Positions 11,514 to 20,884 are shown, counted from the stretch's first letter. The stretch: DNA of 64,000 bases from Martinezella lusitana (GCF_900094565.1 NZ_FMAF01000003.1:186001-250000), one strand, 5' to 3'. A program made the numbers and translations. Notes: generated from the sequence alone by a model not told the origin.

Positions 11514-11886
11514 AGGCTGGGCCAAGCCGATCGGCTATGCCAACGGCATGACGGCAACCGGCCGCATGGTGTTCGTCGGCGGCCAGGTCGGCTGGAACGC
11601 CGCCTGCGAGTTCGAAAGCGACGACTTTGTCGAGCAGGTGCGCCAGACATTGAAGAATGTCGTCGCCATCCTTGCCGAAGGCGGCGCCGAGCCCAAGCAC
11701 ATCACCTCGATGACCTGGTATTTCACCGACAAGCAGGAATATCTCGGTAGCCTCAAGGCTATCGGTCAGGCCTATCGCGAAATCATCGGCCGGCACTTCC
11801 CGGCCATGGCTGCCGTACAGGTCGTCGCTCTGGTCGAGGATCGCGCCAAGATCGAGATCCAGGCGACCGCCATCATTCCGGAATAA
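11491..11886 (+). CDS. RidA/YjgF family enamine/imine deaminase
   Basis: 131 residues, the family's usual length, with the N-terminal GYANGMTATGRMVFVGGQVGW and a later EIQATAIIPE ending. RidA proteins hydrolyse reactive enamines and imines to ketones and ammonia. The monooxygenase/reductase product, an aminocyclohexene-carboxyl-CoA, is itself an enamine, so a deaminating role here is attractive inference. It overlaps the thioesterase gene by 23 bases in another frame, indicating coupling. Confidence 0.88.
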   Translation: MHTILQPEGWAKPIGYANGMTATGRMVFVGGQVGWNAACEFESDDFVEQVRQTLKNVVAILAEGGAEPKHITSMTWYFTDKQEYLGSLKAIGQAYREIIGRHFPAMAAVQVVALVEDRAKIEIQATAIIPE

Positions 11887-11908
11887 TATCGCACAGGCGG
11901 TCAAGATC

Positions 11909-13876
11909 ATGTCGGCACTGCGCTTTTCGGACACCATCTCGGCGGCGCTGACTGACGGGGTCATCGTCGTCACCATAGACAATGCGCCCGTCAACGCGCT
12001 CTCGGCCGATGTCCGGGCCGGCCTGATGGCGGCGCTCGATCATGCCGAGAACGAAAGCGCAATCGCCGGCGTCGTACTGACAGGCGCGGGCAACAGCTTC
12101 ATCGGCGGCGCAGACATCAAGGAATTCGGCAAGCCACCGGTCGAACCGCTCCTGCCTGACGTCATTGCCCGCATCGAAACCTTTCCGAAACCCGTCGCCG
12201 CGGCGATCAATGGCGCAGCGCTCGGGGGCGGCCTGGAAGTGGCGCTTGCCTGCCATCGACGTTACGCCGCTCCGGCGGCCAAGCTCGGCCTGCCGGAAGT
12301 CAAGCTCGGCATAGTCCCCGGCGCCGGCGGCACGCAACGCCTGCCACGCCTCATCGGCACCGCTGCCGCTATCGATATGATCGCCGGCGGACGCATCATT
12401 TCTGCCTCGGAAGCCCTCAAGCTCGGCATTGTGGACAGAGTCTCCGAAAGCACGCTGCTCGCAGACACCATTGCCGATATCAAGAATGCCGACGCCTCAT
12501 CTTTGCGCCGTACCGGTATGCTTTCCGTTCCATCTGCTCTCATTGAAACCACCGAAAAGGCAGCCGCCGATGCACTGCGCAAGGCACGCGGCCAGCGTGC
12601 CCCAACGGAAGCCGTCCGCCTCGTTCGCCTCTCCGCAACCGCTCCCCTGGCCGAGGGGTTGGCCGAAGAACGCCGCACCTTCCTAGAGCTTCGCGACAGC
12701 GAGGAGGCGACCGCGCTGCGCCATGTCTTCTTCGCCGAACGCGCAGCCGGCAAGGTCGAAGGTTTGGAGGCAGTCACCCCACGCAGGATTGAAACCGTCG
12801 GCATCGTCGGCACCGGCCTGATGGGATCGGGCATCGCGGTCGCCGCGCTCAACGGCGGCTATCGCGTCATCGGCGTCGAGCAGAGTGCCGAAGCAGCCGA
12901 GAAGGGCCGCGAACGGATCGCCGGCATTCTCGACAAGGCGGTGCAATCCGGCCGCCTCGACGCGGCCGGTCGCGAGGACCGTTTAAGTCGATTGAGCGTG
13001 ACCGCCGATATGCAGCAACTCGGGCAGGCCGATATCGTCATCGAAGCCGTCTTCGACGACCTCACCGTCAAGACCGAACTGTTCCAGCGCCTCGATACGA
13101 TCGTCCGCGCCGACGCAATTCTCGCGACCAATACCAGCTATCTCGATCCGGACGTCATTGCTGCGGCAACCGCGCGGCCCGAGCGGGTCGTCGGCCTGCA
13201 CTTCTTCTCGCCCGCCCACATCATGCGGCTGCTGGAAGTGGTGAACTGCAAGAAGACGGCGCCGGAGGTCCTGGCGAGCGCATTGGCATTCGCGAAACGC
13301 TTAAGCAAACTGCCCATCGTCTGCGGCGTCACCGAAGGCTTCATCGGCAACCGCGTCTTCTCGGCCTATCGCCGCGAGGCCGAATACATGGTCGAGGACG
13401 GCGCTTTGCCCGACGAAATCGATGCGGCTCTGGAAGCCTATGGTTTTCCCATGGGTCTTTTCGCCGTCTACGACATGGCAGGCCTGGAGATCGCCTGGGC
13501 GCGCCGCAAGCGGCAGGCTGCAACGCGCAATCCTGCGGAACGCTATGTCGTCATCGCCGACCGACTCTGCGAGGCCGGCCGCTTCGGACAGAAGGCCGGG
13601 CGTGGCTGGTATGCCTATCCCGACGGCAAACGGACGATCGATCCCGACGTAACAGCCATGATCGAAGCTGCGCGCGCCGAGAAAGGCATTGTGCCAAAGC
13701 GCTTCACCGCCGAAGAGATCGTTGCCCGCCTGCTGAAAGCCATGTCCGATGAGGGCGACGTGCTGCTTGCGGAAGGCATTGCTGCCCGCGCCAGCGACAT
13801 CGATCTCGTCATGATCAACGGCTACGGCTTTCCATCGAGCAAGGGCGGCCCGATGTTCGCCGCCGGCCGCCGCTAA
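11909..13876 (+). CDS. Bifunctional enoyl-CoA hydratase/3-hydroxyacyl-CoA dehydrogenase, C-terminally shortened
   Basis: 655 residues. The first 190 or so are crotonase (LTGAGNSFIGGADIKEF, then GAALGGGLEVALACH). From about residue 295 an NAD domain begins (VGIVGTGLMGSGIAVAAL), followed by the 3-hydroxyacyl-CoA dehydrogenase core (VGLHFFSPAHIMRLLEVV) and C-terminal helices. The protein stops at GGPMFAAGRR, where homologues normally continue for some tens of residues. The stop codon falls at the edge of a rhizobial intergenic repeat that begins at 13874, so the tail was probably replaced by repeat insertion. Last gene of the aminobenzoate-type run. Confidence 0.87.
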   Translation: MSALRFSDTISAALTDGVIVVTIDNAPVNALSADVRAGLMAALDHAENESAIAGVVLTGAGNSFIGGADIKEFGKPPVEPLLPDVIARIETFPKPVAAAINGAALGGGLEVALACHRRYAAPAAKLGLPEVKLGIVPGAGGTQRLPRLIGTAAAIDMIAGGRIISASEALKLGIVDRVSESTLLADTIADIKNADASSLRRTGMLSVPSALIETTEKAAADALRKARGQRAPTEAVRLVRLSATAPLAEGLAEERRTFLELRDSEEATALRHVFFAERAAGKVEGLEAVTPRRIETVGIVGTGLMGSGIAVAALNGGYRVIGVEQSAEAAEKGRERIAGILDKAVQSGRLDAAGREDRLSRLSVTADMQQLGQADIVIEAVFDDLTVKTELFQRLDTIVRADAILATNTSYLDPDVIAAATARPERVVGLHFFSPAHIMRLLEVVNCKKTAPEVLASALAFAKRLSKLPIVCGVTEGFIGNRVFSAYRREAEYMVEDGALPDEIDAALEAYGFPMGLFAVYDMAGLEIAWARRKRQAATRNPAERYVVIADRLCEAGRFGQKAGRGWYAYPDGKRTIDPDVTAMIEAARAEKGIVPKRFTAEEIVARLLKAMSDEGDVLLAEGIAARASDIDLVMINGYGFPSSKGGPMFAAGRR

Positions 13877-13945
13877 AGCATTTCCAGGAAAAGTGCGAAG
13901 CGGTTTTCCGTCTGGAATGCGTAAAGAAACAAAAAGATAGAGCGT
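13874..13945. repeat. Rhizobial intergenic repeat, copy A
   Basis: Starts TAAAGCATTTCCAGGAAAAG, continues with GCGAAGCGGTTTTCCGTC and GGAATGCGTAAAGAAACAAA and ends AGATAGAGCG. The same element in reverse orientation is found at about 37515-37618. It supplies the stop codon of the upstream gene. Such short palindromic elements are scattered between genes in Rhizobium, Agrobacterium and Sinorhizobium. Confidence 0.8.
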
Positions 13946-15157
13946 TTACGCTGCCGAAGACAGCAGCGTGAACAGTTCCTGTGGTCGGTTGACCCCGCGC
14001 AGCGCGTAGCGACCGACGGAGACAAGATCGTTGCTGTTGTGTGTCGATAGCGCCTCGACGAAGTTCGACGACATCAGGACGTTGCGGTCGGCCGAACGGC
14101 ACATGGAGGCAATGCGGCTCACCTCGTTGACAGCAGGCCCGATGACGGTGAAGTCCAGCCGGTCCATGCTGCCGATATTGCCGTAGAAGACATCGCCGAT
14201 ATGCAGGCCGAGGTAGACATCCGTGACGGGCCTGCCTTCGATCTGCCGCTGGGCGTTAAGATCGCGCAGCCGCTGGCGCAGCAGCGATTCCGCCATCAGT
14301 GCGGCCGCACAGGCGTCGGCCGAATTCCTGGCCTTGAAGATCGCCAGCGTGCCGTCGCCGATCAGCTTCAGCACGTTGCCGCCCGCCTCGTGGATCGAGG
14401 AAATGACGGCATCGGCATAGGCGTTCAGCATCGGGATGATCTCATCCGGCTCGGCGGTATCCGAGATGCGCGTATAGTTGGCGAGATCGGAAAACCAGAG
14501 CGCCGCTGAAATCCGTTCGGTCTTGCCGCGCGTGATCTTGCCTTCGAGAACATGGCGGGCGGCATCCTCGCCGAGATAGACCTCGGCGATCGTGCGGGCG
14601 ATGCGGCTCATGCCGGTGCACTTGATTGCCAGCGCCAGCGCCGGCGTGAGCTTGCGCAGCACGTACAGATCCTCGTCGGGGAAACCGACTTCGGCAGCGG
14701 TGGCGAAGTTGGAATAGAAGCAGTCCATCTCGCCGATCGTACCGCCCTCTTCGAAACGGTGCACCATGGCAATGTAGTCCGTGTGACCATCGGCCTGCAG
14801 TGTATCGAGCCCGTAGAAATCGGCCGGCTCGCCAAAACCGATACGCCGGCGCACCTCGTCCCCGCCTGTCGTCAACATATGATAGAAGGCGGAACGTTGC
14901 CAATTCTCGGCGGCGATCCCCTGATGCGACGGGCCATATTCGAACTCGCGCTCGATCACCCGGTTGCCGTCCCAGCGGAAGGCACGGCCTTCATAGACCG
15001 GATGCAGCGTGTCCATCAGCGCCATGGCTCGATCGAGGTTGAGGCCATGCTGGCGGCACTGCTCGCAGAAACCCGCCAGGATATCGGTTTCTGCCATGCC
15101 CTTGAGGCCTGCTTGCATGAGCCAGCTGGCGATTTCGCCGATGTCCTTCGCGTCCAT
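13946..15157 (-). CDS. Class III adenylate/guanylate cyclase
   Basis: 403 residues. An N-terminal part of about 200 residues without a recognised name precedes a class III catalytic domain from about residue 225: WFSDLANYTRIS with the first metal Asp, KLIGDGTLAIF with the second, and GLHIGDVFYGNIGS. Start ATG 15157 is behind GGGAG. Convergent with the catabolic run. Rhizobia carry many such cyclases with divergent sensor parts; the signal sensed is unknown, as is the choice between cAMP and cGMP. Confidence 0.87.
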   Translation of the reverse strand: MDAKDIGEIASWLMQAGLKGMAETDILAGFCEQCRQHGLNLDRAMALMDTLHPVYEGRAFRWDGNRVIEREFEYGPSHQGIAAENWQRSAFYHMLTTGGDEVRRRIGFGEPADFYGLDTLQADGHTDYIAMVHRFEEGGTIGEMDCFYSNFATAAEVGFPDEDLYVLRKLTPALALAIKCTGMSRIARTIAEVYLGEDAARHVLEGKITRGKTERISAALWFSDLANYTRISDTAEPDEIIPMLNAYADAVISSIHEAGGNVLKLIGDGTLAIFKARNSADACAAALMAESLLRQRLRDLNAQRQIEGRPVTDVYLGLHIGDVFYGNIGSMDRLDFTVIGPAVNEVSRIASMCRSADRNVLMSSNFVEALSTHNSNDLVSVGRYALRGVNRPQELFTLLSSAA

Positions 15158-15313
15158 GGATATCTCCCGACCCTCTAAAGGATTCGCTTTAGTACGAAAC
15201 TTATAGGCTTGGAATGCCATACGACGCAAAATAGTCTCTATGGAAGCAAGTGATCGCCGCCCCTGTGGCACAGAAGCGGCGATTTGACCCGCTGGAAGGG
15301 TGGTGGCGAAGCC

Positions 15314-16216
15314 TCAGCCCCTTACATGCGGCTTAAGCAGATCCTCCAGGCCGATGCGCCGGAAAAGCTCGGCGTGCACCCGGTCGGCGACGCCATTGAC
15401 GATTTCCGCACCGTCTTCCGACGGATCGATATGGATACGGAACGGGCGTGTGCCGAAGGGCATATCCACGACTTCGACGATCGCGGTCGCGACGGAGGCC
15501 GCATCAGCGTCGGCCGGTTCCAGCGAGGCGAGGCCCTTCAATGCCTGATCAGGAACGCCTGCATAAGGACCGTTGTCGTATTCGGCAGCGCGAGCCTTGT
15601 CTGCGGGCGAGCCCGAATGGGCGAAATGGTTGGTGCCCTTTGTGAAGGCGCCGGGCACGATGATCGCTGTTTCGATGCCCCAACGGGTGAGCTCCGACGC
15701 ATAGGAGACAGCCAGCGAATCCATCGCCGCCTTGGCGGCGAAATAAGGCGACAGGTAGGGCGGCGTGCCGCCACGGGTGCTGGACGAGGATACCCAGACA
15801 ACCAGGCCGCTGCGCTGTTTGCGCAGATGTGGCAGCACGGCGCGATTGACGCGCTGGGTGCTGAGCACGTTGATGTCGTAGAGCTCGGCAAACTGCTCCG
15901 GCGTGAAGGCTTCCGCCGGGCCGAAGGACATATGGCCGGCATTGTGGATGACGGTGTCGATACGACCCTGCTGGGCGATGATCTCGGCAATGCCGGCTTC
16001 GACCGATGTATCCGAGGCAACATCGAGCTCGACAGCTCTAAGATCGACCCCATTCTCCCTGGCGAAAGCGGCAACGGCTTCGACCTGCGGCGCGTTGCGC
16101 CCCTTGGTCTCGCGAATGCCGGCATAGACGGTATGGCCTGCTCTGGCGAGGGCACGCGCCGTCAGAGCGCCGAAACCGCTCGATGCGCCTGTTATGACGA
16201 TGACTTGCTTGCTCAT
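15314..16216 (-). CDS. SDR-family oxidoreductase
   Basis: 300-residue classical SDR: TGASSGFG, HNAG, SSSSTRGG with the Ser, and YFAAK with Tyr/Lys. The C-terminal extension (DPSEDGAEIVNGVADRVHAE) is longer than in a minimal SDR. Start ATG 16216 behind AAAGGAACAGGATC. It lies 92 bases downstream of the next SDR on the same strand, a probable two-gene operon divergent from a LysR regulator. Confidence 0.85.
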   Translation of the reverse strand: MSKQVIVITGASSGFGALTARALARAGHTVYAGIRETKGRNAPQVEAVAAFARENGVDLRAVELDVASDTSVEAGIAEIIAQQGRIDTVIHNAGHMSFGPAEAFTPEQFAELYDINVLSTQRVNRAVLPHLRKQRSGLVVWVSSSSTRGGTPPYLSPYFAAKAAMDSLAVSYASELTRWGIETAIIVPGAFTKGTNHFAHSGSPADKARAAEYDNGPYAGVPDQALKGLASLEPADADAASVATAIVEVVDMPFGTRPFRIHIDPSEDGAEIVNGVADRVHAELFRRIGLEDLLKPHVRG

Positions 16217-16308
16217 GATCCTGTTCCTTTTTGGATGGTTAGTTGCTGACGATGACATGATGTCGAGAGGGGTGGTGGCGGCAGGCATTGCCCTACCGCC
16301 GGAATGGC

Positions 16309-17049
16309 TCAGATCATGCCGCCGTTGGCGCGCAGCGTCTGGCCGTTGATCCAGCCGCCATCAGGACCGACGAGGAAGGAGACGGCGGCGGCAATGTCCG
16401 CAGGCGTGCCCAGTCGCTCCAGCGGATTCATCTTGGCCAGCCGGTCGATGAGTTCGTCGCTCTTGCCATTGAGGAATAGGTCGGTGGCCGTTGGGCCGGG
16501 AGCAACGGCGTTGACGGTGATCGAGCGGCCGCGCAGCTCCTTCGACATGATGCCCGTCAGTGTTTCGACGGCCGCCTTCGTGGCGGCATAGACGCCATAG
16601 GATTCGAGCTTGAGCCCGACGACGCTGGTCGAGAAGTTGACGATGCGGCCGCCGTCGCGCAGGCGCTTGCCGGCTTCGCGCAGCGTGTTGAACGTGCCCT
16701 TGAGGTTGATGGCGATATGATGGTCGAAATGCGCGTCGTCCGCATCGGCGATCTTGGCAAGCTGCATGATGCCGGCATTGTTGATCAGCGCGTCGACGCC
16801 GCCGAAAGCCGCCTCGGCTGCATCGAACATGCGGCGCACGGCATCGACATCGGAAACATCGGCCTTGGCGGTCAGCGCCTTGCCGCCCTTTTCTTCGATC
16901 TTGCGGGCCAGCTCCTCGGCGGCAGCTTCGCTGCCTGCATAGTTGATGACGACGGTGAACCCGTCTGCGGCCAGCCGCTGCGCAATGGCTGCGCCAATAC
17001 CGCGGGATGCGCCGGTGACGATCGCTACCTTGTTGGAATTATTGCTCAT
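16309..17049 (-). CDS. SDR-family oxidoreductase (FabG-like)
   Basis: 246-residue classical SDR: TGASRGIG, NNAG, NFSTSVVG with Ser, YAATK with Tyr/Lys, and the terminal QTLRANGGMI. Start chosen is ATG 17049, eight bases after AGGA; an in-frame ATG at 17058 would add three residues but leaves the ribosome site inside the gene. Divergent from the LysR gene with 122 bases between, so likely its target. Confidence 0.85.
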   Translation of the reverse strand: MSNNSNKVAIVTGASRGIGAAIAQRLAADGFTVVINYAGSEAAAEELARKIEEKGGKALTAKADVSDVDAVRRMFDAAEAAFGGVDALINNAGIMQLAKIADADDAHFDHHIAINLKGTFNTLREAGKRLRDGGRIVNFSTSVVGLKLESYGVYAATKAAVETLTGIMSKELRGRSITVNAVAPGPTATDLFLNGKSDELIDRLAKMNPLERLGTPADIAAAVSFLVGPDGGWINGQTLRANGGMI

Positions 17050-17119
17050 TTTCTTCATCCTTGCTGGTTTTGCGCCTCAGCGCCTTTCGACGAGGAGAAG
17101 ATGCCTCTTTTCATGATGC

Positions 17120-17153
17120 GGATAATCGGCCATTAATCGGCATCACTATCCGA
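17120..17153. promoter_or_regulatory. LysR-type operator region between SDR and LysR genes
   Basis: Between the divergent genes, GATAATCGGCCATTAATCGG contains two copies of TAATCGGC in direct repeat, flanked by CGGATA and TATCCG as an outer inverted repeat. This is where a LysR regulator and its target promoter would meet. The exact binding site is inference. Confidence 0.4.
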
Positions 17154-17171
17154 AATAAGCGAACAAATAAG

Positions 17172-18083
17172 ATGGACAGATTCGATGCCATGCGCGTGTT
17201 TTGCCGCGTCGTGGAGCGGCGCAGCTTCACGCTGGCGGCCGAAGACACCGGCCTGCCGCGCTCGACAGTGACGGATGCGATCAAGCAGTTGGAGGCGAGG
17301 CTCGGCGTGCGGCTGCTGCAGCGCACGACGCGGCATGTGAGCCCGACGCTCGACGGCGAGGCCTATTATCAGCGCTGCCTGCGCATCCTCTCCGACATAG
17401 AGGATGCCGAAGGCGCCTTTGCCGGCGCCAAGCCGAAGGGGGTGCTGCGCGTCGACGTCCATGGAACGCTGGCGCGGCACTTCGTCTTGCCGAACCTGCC
17501 GTCCTTCCTCGAAACCTACCCCGAAATCGAATTTCAGATGACCGAGGGCGACCGCTTCGTCGATCTCATCCGCGAGGGAATCGACTGCGTGCTGCGCGTC
17601 GGCACGCTGCAGGACAGCGACATGATCGGGCGTCGCGTCGCGATGCTGGAAGAGGTCACACTGGCAGCCCCGGCCTATGTGGAGCGTCACGGCATGCCCA
17701 TGCATCCGGATGCGCTCGACGGCCATCGCATGGTCGGCTTCCGCTCCTCGGCGACGGGCGGCCTGCTGCCGCTGGAATTCGAGGTAGGCGGCACGCTTCG
17801 CGAGATCACCTTGCCCGCAACCATCTCCGTCAATGCGGCCGAGAGTTATTTTGCCGCGGCCAAGCTCGGCCTCGGCTTGATCCAGGTCCCGCGCTACCAC
17901 GCCGAGGATGCGCTGGAAAAAGGTCAGTTGCTGCATATTCTGAAGGACTTTCCGCCGACCCGGACGCCGGTATCCATGCTCTATCCGCGCAGCCGCCAGC
18001 TTTCACCGCGCGTGCGCGTTTTCATAGACTGGCTGGTCAAGGTCTTCGCGGGACAGATCGGCGTGGAAACGCAGGCTGGATGA
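17172..18083 (+). CDS. LysR-family transcriptional regulator
   Basis: 303 residues, the standard LysR length. The N-terminal winged helix reads MDRFDAMRVFCRVVERRSFT and then LPRSTVTDAIKQLEARLGVR; the C-terminal effector domain begins near residue 90. Start ATG 17172 matches the family N-terminus. It belongs to the CrgA/DhcR-like group with early MDRFDAM. Probably controls the divergent SDR pair. Confidence 0.9.
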   Translation: MDRFDAMRVFCRVVERRSFTLAAEDTGLPRSTVTDAIKQLEARLGVRLLQRTTRHVSPTLDGEAYYQRCLRILSDIEDAEGAFAGAKPKGVLRVDVHGTLARHFVLPNLPSFLETYPEIEFQMTEGDRFVDLIREGIDCVLRVGTLQDSDMIGRRVAMLEEVTLAAPAYVERHGMPMHPDALDGHRMVGFRSSATGGLLPLEFEVGGTLREITLPATISVNAAESYFAAAKLGLGLIQVPRYHAEDALEKGQLLHILKDFPPTRTPVSMLYPRSRQLSPRVRVFIDWLVKVFAGQIGVETQAG

Positions 18084-18223
18084 ATATTCCGCGCAAGCGA
18101 TCAAATAAATGAAATCGGCTCTTTGAATGCGTGAGGAGCACGCCTACGTCGTAGTGCATATTCCGCTGACGACGGCGTCGCGATGTTGTGGCGACCCGGC
18201 AATTTTCGAGAGAGACTGAGCCG

Positions 18224-19570
18224 ATGACCGAACAGAAGCAATTGAAGCTCGGGGCCTTCATGCGCCCCGTCAGCCTGCATACCGGCGCATGGCGCTATCC
18301 TGGCGCCTATCCGGACGCCAATTTCAATTTCCAGCATATCAAGAGCTTTGCGCAGGAGCTCGAAAAGGCGAAGTTCGACGCCTTCTTCATGGCCGACCAT
18401 CTGGCAGTCCTCAACATGCCGATCGAGGCGCTGAAGCGCAGCCACACAGTAACCTCCTTCGAGCCCTTTACCCTGCTTTCGGCGCTGGCCGCCGTCACCG
18501 ACAGGATCGGCCTCGTCGCCACCGCGTCGACCACCTTCGACCAGCCCTATCATATCGCCCGCCGTTTCGCCTCGCTCGACCATATCAGCGGCGGCCGCGC
18601 CGGCTGGAATATCGTCACGACATCCAACCCGGACGCAGCCCTCAATTTCGGCCTCGACGAGCATATGGACCATGGCGAGCGCTACCACCGCGCCCGCGAA
18701 TTCTACGATGTCGTCACCGGCCTCTGGGACAGCTTCGCCGACGACGCCTTCATCCGCAGTGCCGAGACCGGCATCTTCTTCGATCCGGAAAAGATGCATG
18801 TGCTCGCCCACAAGGGCGAGGAGCTCAGCGTACGCGGCCCGCTCAACATCGCCCGTTCTCCTCAAGGCTGGCCTGTCATCGTGCAGGCCGGACAATCCGA
18901 TGCCGGCCGCCAGCTTGCGGCCGAGACGGCGGAAGCGGTCTTTGCCGCACCGCGCAATCTCGGCGACGGCAAGGCGATTTTCGCCGACATCAAGGGACGA
19001 ATGAGAGAGATCGGCCGCAACCCCGATCATCTGAAGATCCTGCCGGCCGCCTTCATCGTCGTCGGCGATACAGTTGAAGAGGCGAAGGCCAAGCGGGCGA
19101 AGCTCGACAGCCTCGTTCACTACGACAGCGCCATCGCATCTCTGTCGATTGCGCTCGGCCATGATGCCTCCGACTTCGATCCGGATGGCCTGCTGCCTGA
19201 AATTCCGGATACCAATGCCAGCAAGAGCGGACGCGAACGCGTCATCGCGCTTGCCGAAGCAGAGAAGCTGACCGTACGCCAGCTTGCCCAGCGTCTCGGC
19301 GGCTATGCCGGCCTCGCCTTCGTCGGCACGCCGCAAACCATCGCCGACGAGATGGAGCAATGGCTGCACGAGGAAGGCTCCGACGGCTTCAATGTCGTCT
19401 TCCCGTTCCTGCCGCAGGGCCTCCTCGACGTGACGACCCGCGTCGTTCCGGAGCTGCAGCGCCGCGGTATTTTCCGCCGCGAATACGAAGGCACGACCTT
19501 GCGCGAGCATCTGGGCCTGCCGCGCCCGGACAATCGGTTCTTCAAGGCAATGCCTGCGGCAGCGCAGTGA
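18224..19570 (+). CDS. NtaA/SnaA/DszA-family FMN-dependent monooxygenase
   Basis: 448 residues, the family length. Luciferase-like TIM barrel with N-terminal KLGAFMRPVSLHTGAWRYPG, the flavin region VATASTTFDQPYHIARRF, and SGGRAGWNIVTTSNPDAA. These enzymes use FMNH2 from a separate reductase to oxidise sulfur or nitrogen compounds such as nitrilotriacetate or dibenzothiophene. No reductase is adjacent. Nine bases separate it from the downstream carboxymuconolactone-decarboxylase-like gene, so they form an operon. Confidence 0.88.
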   Translation: MTEQKQLKLGAFMRPVSLHTGAWRYPGAYPDANFNFQHIKSFAQELEKAKFDAFFMADHLAVLNMPIEALKRSHTVTSFEPFTLLSALAAVTDRIGLVATASTTFDQPYHIARRFASLDHISGGRAGWNIVTTSNPDAALNFGLDEHMDHGERYHRAREFYDVVTGLWDSFADDAFIRSAETGIFFDPEKMHVLAHKGEELSVRGPLNIARSPQGWPVIVQAGQSDAGRQLAAETAEAVFAAPRNLGDGKAIFADIKGRMREIGRNPDHLKILPAAFIVVGDTVEEAKAKRAKLDSLVHYDSAIASLSIALGHDASDFDPDGLLPEIPDTNASKSGRERVIALAEAEKLTVRQLAQRLGGYAGLAFVGTPQTIADEMEQWLHEEGSDGFNVVFPFLPQGLLDVTTRVVPELQRRGIFRREYEGTTLREHLGLPRPDNRFFKAMPAAAQ

Positions 19571-19579
19571 GAGATACCA

Positions 19580-20122
19580 ATGAGCCATATCACGCCGATC
19601 GATTACGAGACCGCCTCCGACGCCGTGCGTGCCGAGCACGACCGCGAAGTGGAGCTGCGCGGCCGCATGACGAATATGAAGCGGACACTGCTGCATTCGC
19701 CGGTGGCGCATCGCATCTATGCCGAATGGTTCACGCTGCGCGAGGAGCTGCGCCCGGCACTTGATGATCGCGCCGTCTGGCTTCTCTGCCAGGCCATTGC
19801 AACGGAATGCTGCTCGATCATCCCGGTCGGCTTCTTCCGCCGCGCGCTGATCAATGCGGGGCTGACGCCGGAGACCATCGTGCCGAGCGAAGACGAGGCC
19901 CTGCTGATCGATTTCGGCAAAGCTATCGTCAGGGATTCCAATGCCGTTCCCGAGGAATTGTGGGAGCGGCTGAAGGCGCGCTATGACGAGCCCACGCTCG
20001 TCAACCTCGTCGCCTTCGCCGGCATCATGATCGCCACGGCGATCTACACCAACGCCGTGAAGGTGGATATCGACCCGGAGCTTGGGCCTTATCTGGAAGG
20101 GTTTGAGCTGCCCGCCAAATAG
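19580..20122 (+). CDS. Carboxymuconolactone decarboxylase (AhpD-like) family protein
   Basis: 180-residue all-helical protein of the CMD/AhpD superfamily. In place of the usual Cys-x-x-Cys it has adjacent cysteines in ATECCSIIPVGFFRR, so a peroxidase relay is doubtful. In operon with the FMN monooxygenase, whose product it may process. Function not assigned. Confidence 0.72.
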   Translation: MSHITPIDYETASDAVRAEHDREVELRGRMTNMKRTLLHSPVAHRIYAEWFTLREELRPALDDRAVWLLCQAIATECCSIIPVGFFRRALINAGLTPETIVPSEDEALLIDFGKAIVRDSNAVPEELWERLKARYDEPTLVNLVAFAGIMIATAIYTNAVKVDIDPELGPYLEGFELPAK

Positions 20123-20129
20123 CGGAACG

Positions 20130-20285
20130 GCCCCTCACCCTAGCCCTCTCCCCGCTCGCGGGGAGAGGGGACAACCTCTGTACCCTCGCTTAGACCAGAG
20201 CTGAAAGAGGGATGGTGATGGTGCTTCTATCCCCTTCTCCCCGTCAAAAACGGGGAGAAGGTGCCCGACAGGGCGGATGAGGGGC
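20130..20285. repeat. Long rhizobial palindromic intergenic element
   Basis: A 156-bp element bounded by GCCCCTCA and its inverse TGAGGGGC. Inside are two G/C hairpins: CTCTCCCCGC/GCGGGGAGAG at the left and CCCCTTCTCCCCGT/ACGGGGAGAAGG at the right. This is the classic rhizobial intergenic element that can fold in RNA and end transcription in both directions. It lies between convergent genes. Confidence 0.82.
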
Positions 20286-20305
20286 TCTCTCCGTCTGCGC
20301 CAACC

Positions 20306-20734
20306 CTACCCCGAAATCACCGTCTCGAACTTCGGATTGCCACGGATCGTGTTGCTGACCGTGCAGATCTCGTCTTCGGCGGCATGCGCGATCGCGTTGC
20401 GGATCTCGTCGCCGAAATCGCCCTTGATGGTGAAGGCGATATTGAATTTCTCGACGCGGGAAAGCCCTTCCGTCGCCTTTTCGCCTGTTACGACGGCGGT
20501 GACTTCGGTGAGCTTGTCGAGCACGCCGAGGCTGCTCGCCGCCATGCGGGCGCTGAGAACCAGACAGGCCGACAGCGACGAATAGAGCAGATCGAGCGGG
20601 TTGAATCCCGGCTGCGACGGCGAGGTGACGATGTCGATTTCGCCACCCGTCACCGATGTCACGTGCGGAAGACCGGTGCGGCCAACCGTGGCGGTGGCAC
20701 CGGTCTGTCTCGTCTTCACCTTCAATTCGGCCAT
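20306..20734 (-). CDS. OsmC family protein
   Basis: 142 residues with the OsmC/Ohr fold. The first conserved Cys is in SACLVLSARM and the second in DEICTVSNTIRGNP, the pair used for peroxide reduction. A close relative of YhfA-type OsmC proteins rather than Ohr. Expected to detoxify organic hydroperoxides in the cytoplasm. It stands alone on the minus strand, divergent from glycerate kinase. Confidence 0.85.
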   Translation of the reverse strand: MAELKVKTRQTGATATVGRTGLPHVTSVTGGEIDIVTSPSQPGFNPLDLLYSSLSACLVLSARMAASSLGVLDKLTEVTAVVTGEKATEGLSRVEKFNIAFTIKGDFGDEIRNAIAHAAEDEICTVSNTIRGNPKFETVISG

Positions 20735-20884
20735 TTCGAAAATCCTTCAAATCGTGCAATAAAACCCTTGCTCAGAACATAGGGATTCACATCCTCGGAC
20801 ACAATTGCCGCTGTGGCCTCTTGCGTGTCGGCGCGAGTTAAGCCACCAAATGGTTACAAGCTCATCGCAGACAGGCACTTTGAC

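Noticed and set aside
18101..19711. 536-codon open frame on the minus strand opposite the FMN monooxygenase
   Set aside because: No recognised domain; the plus strand has an unambiguous family protein of the correct length.
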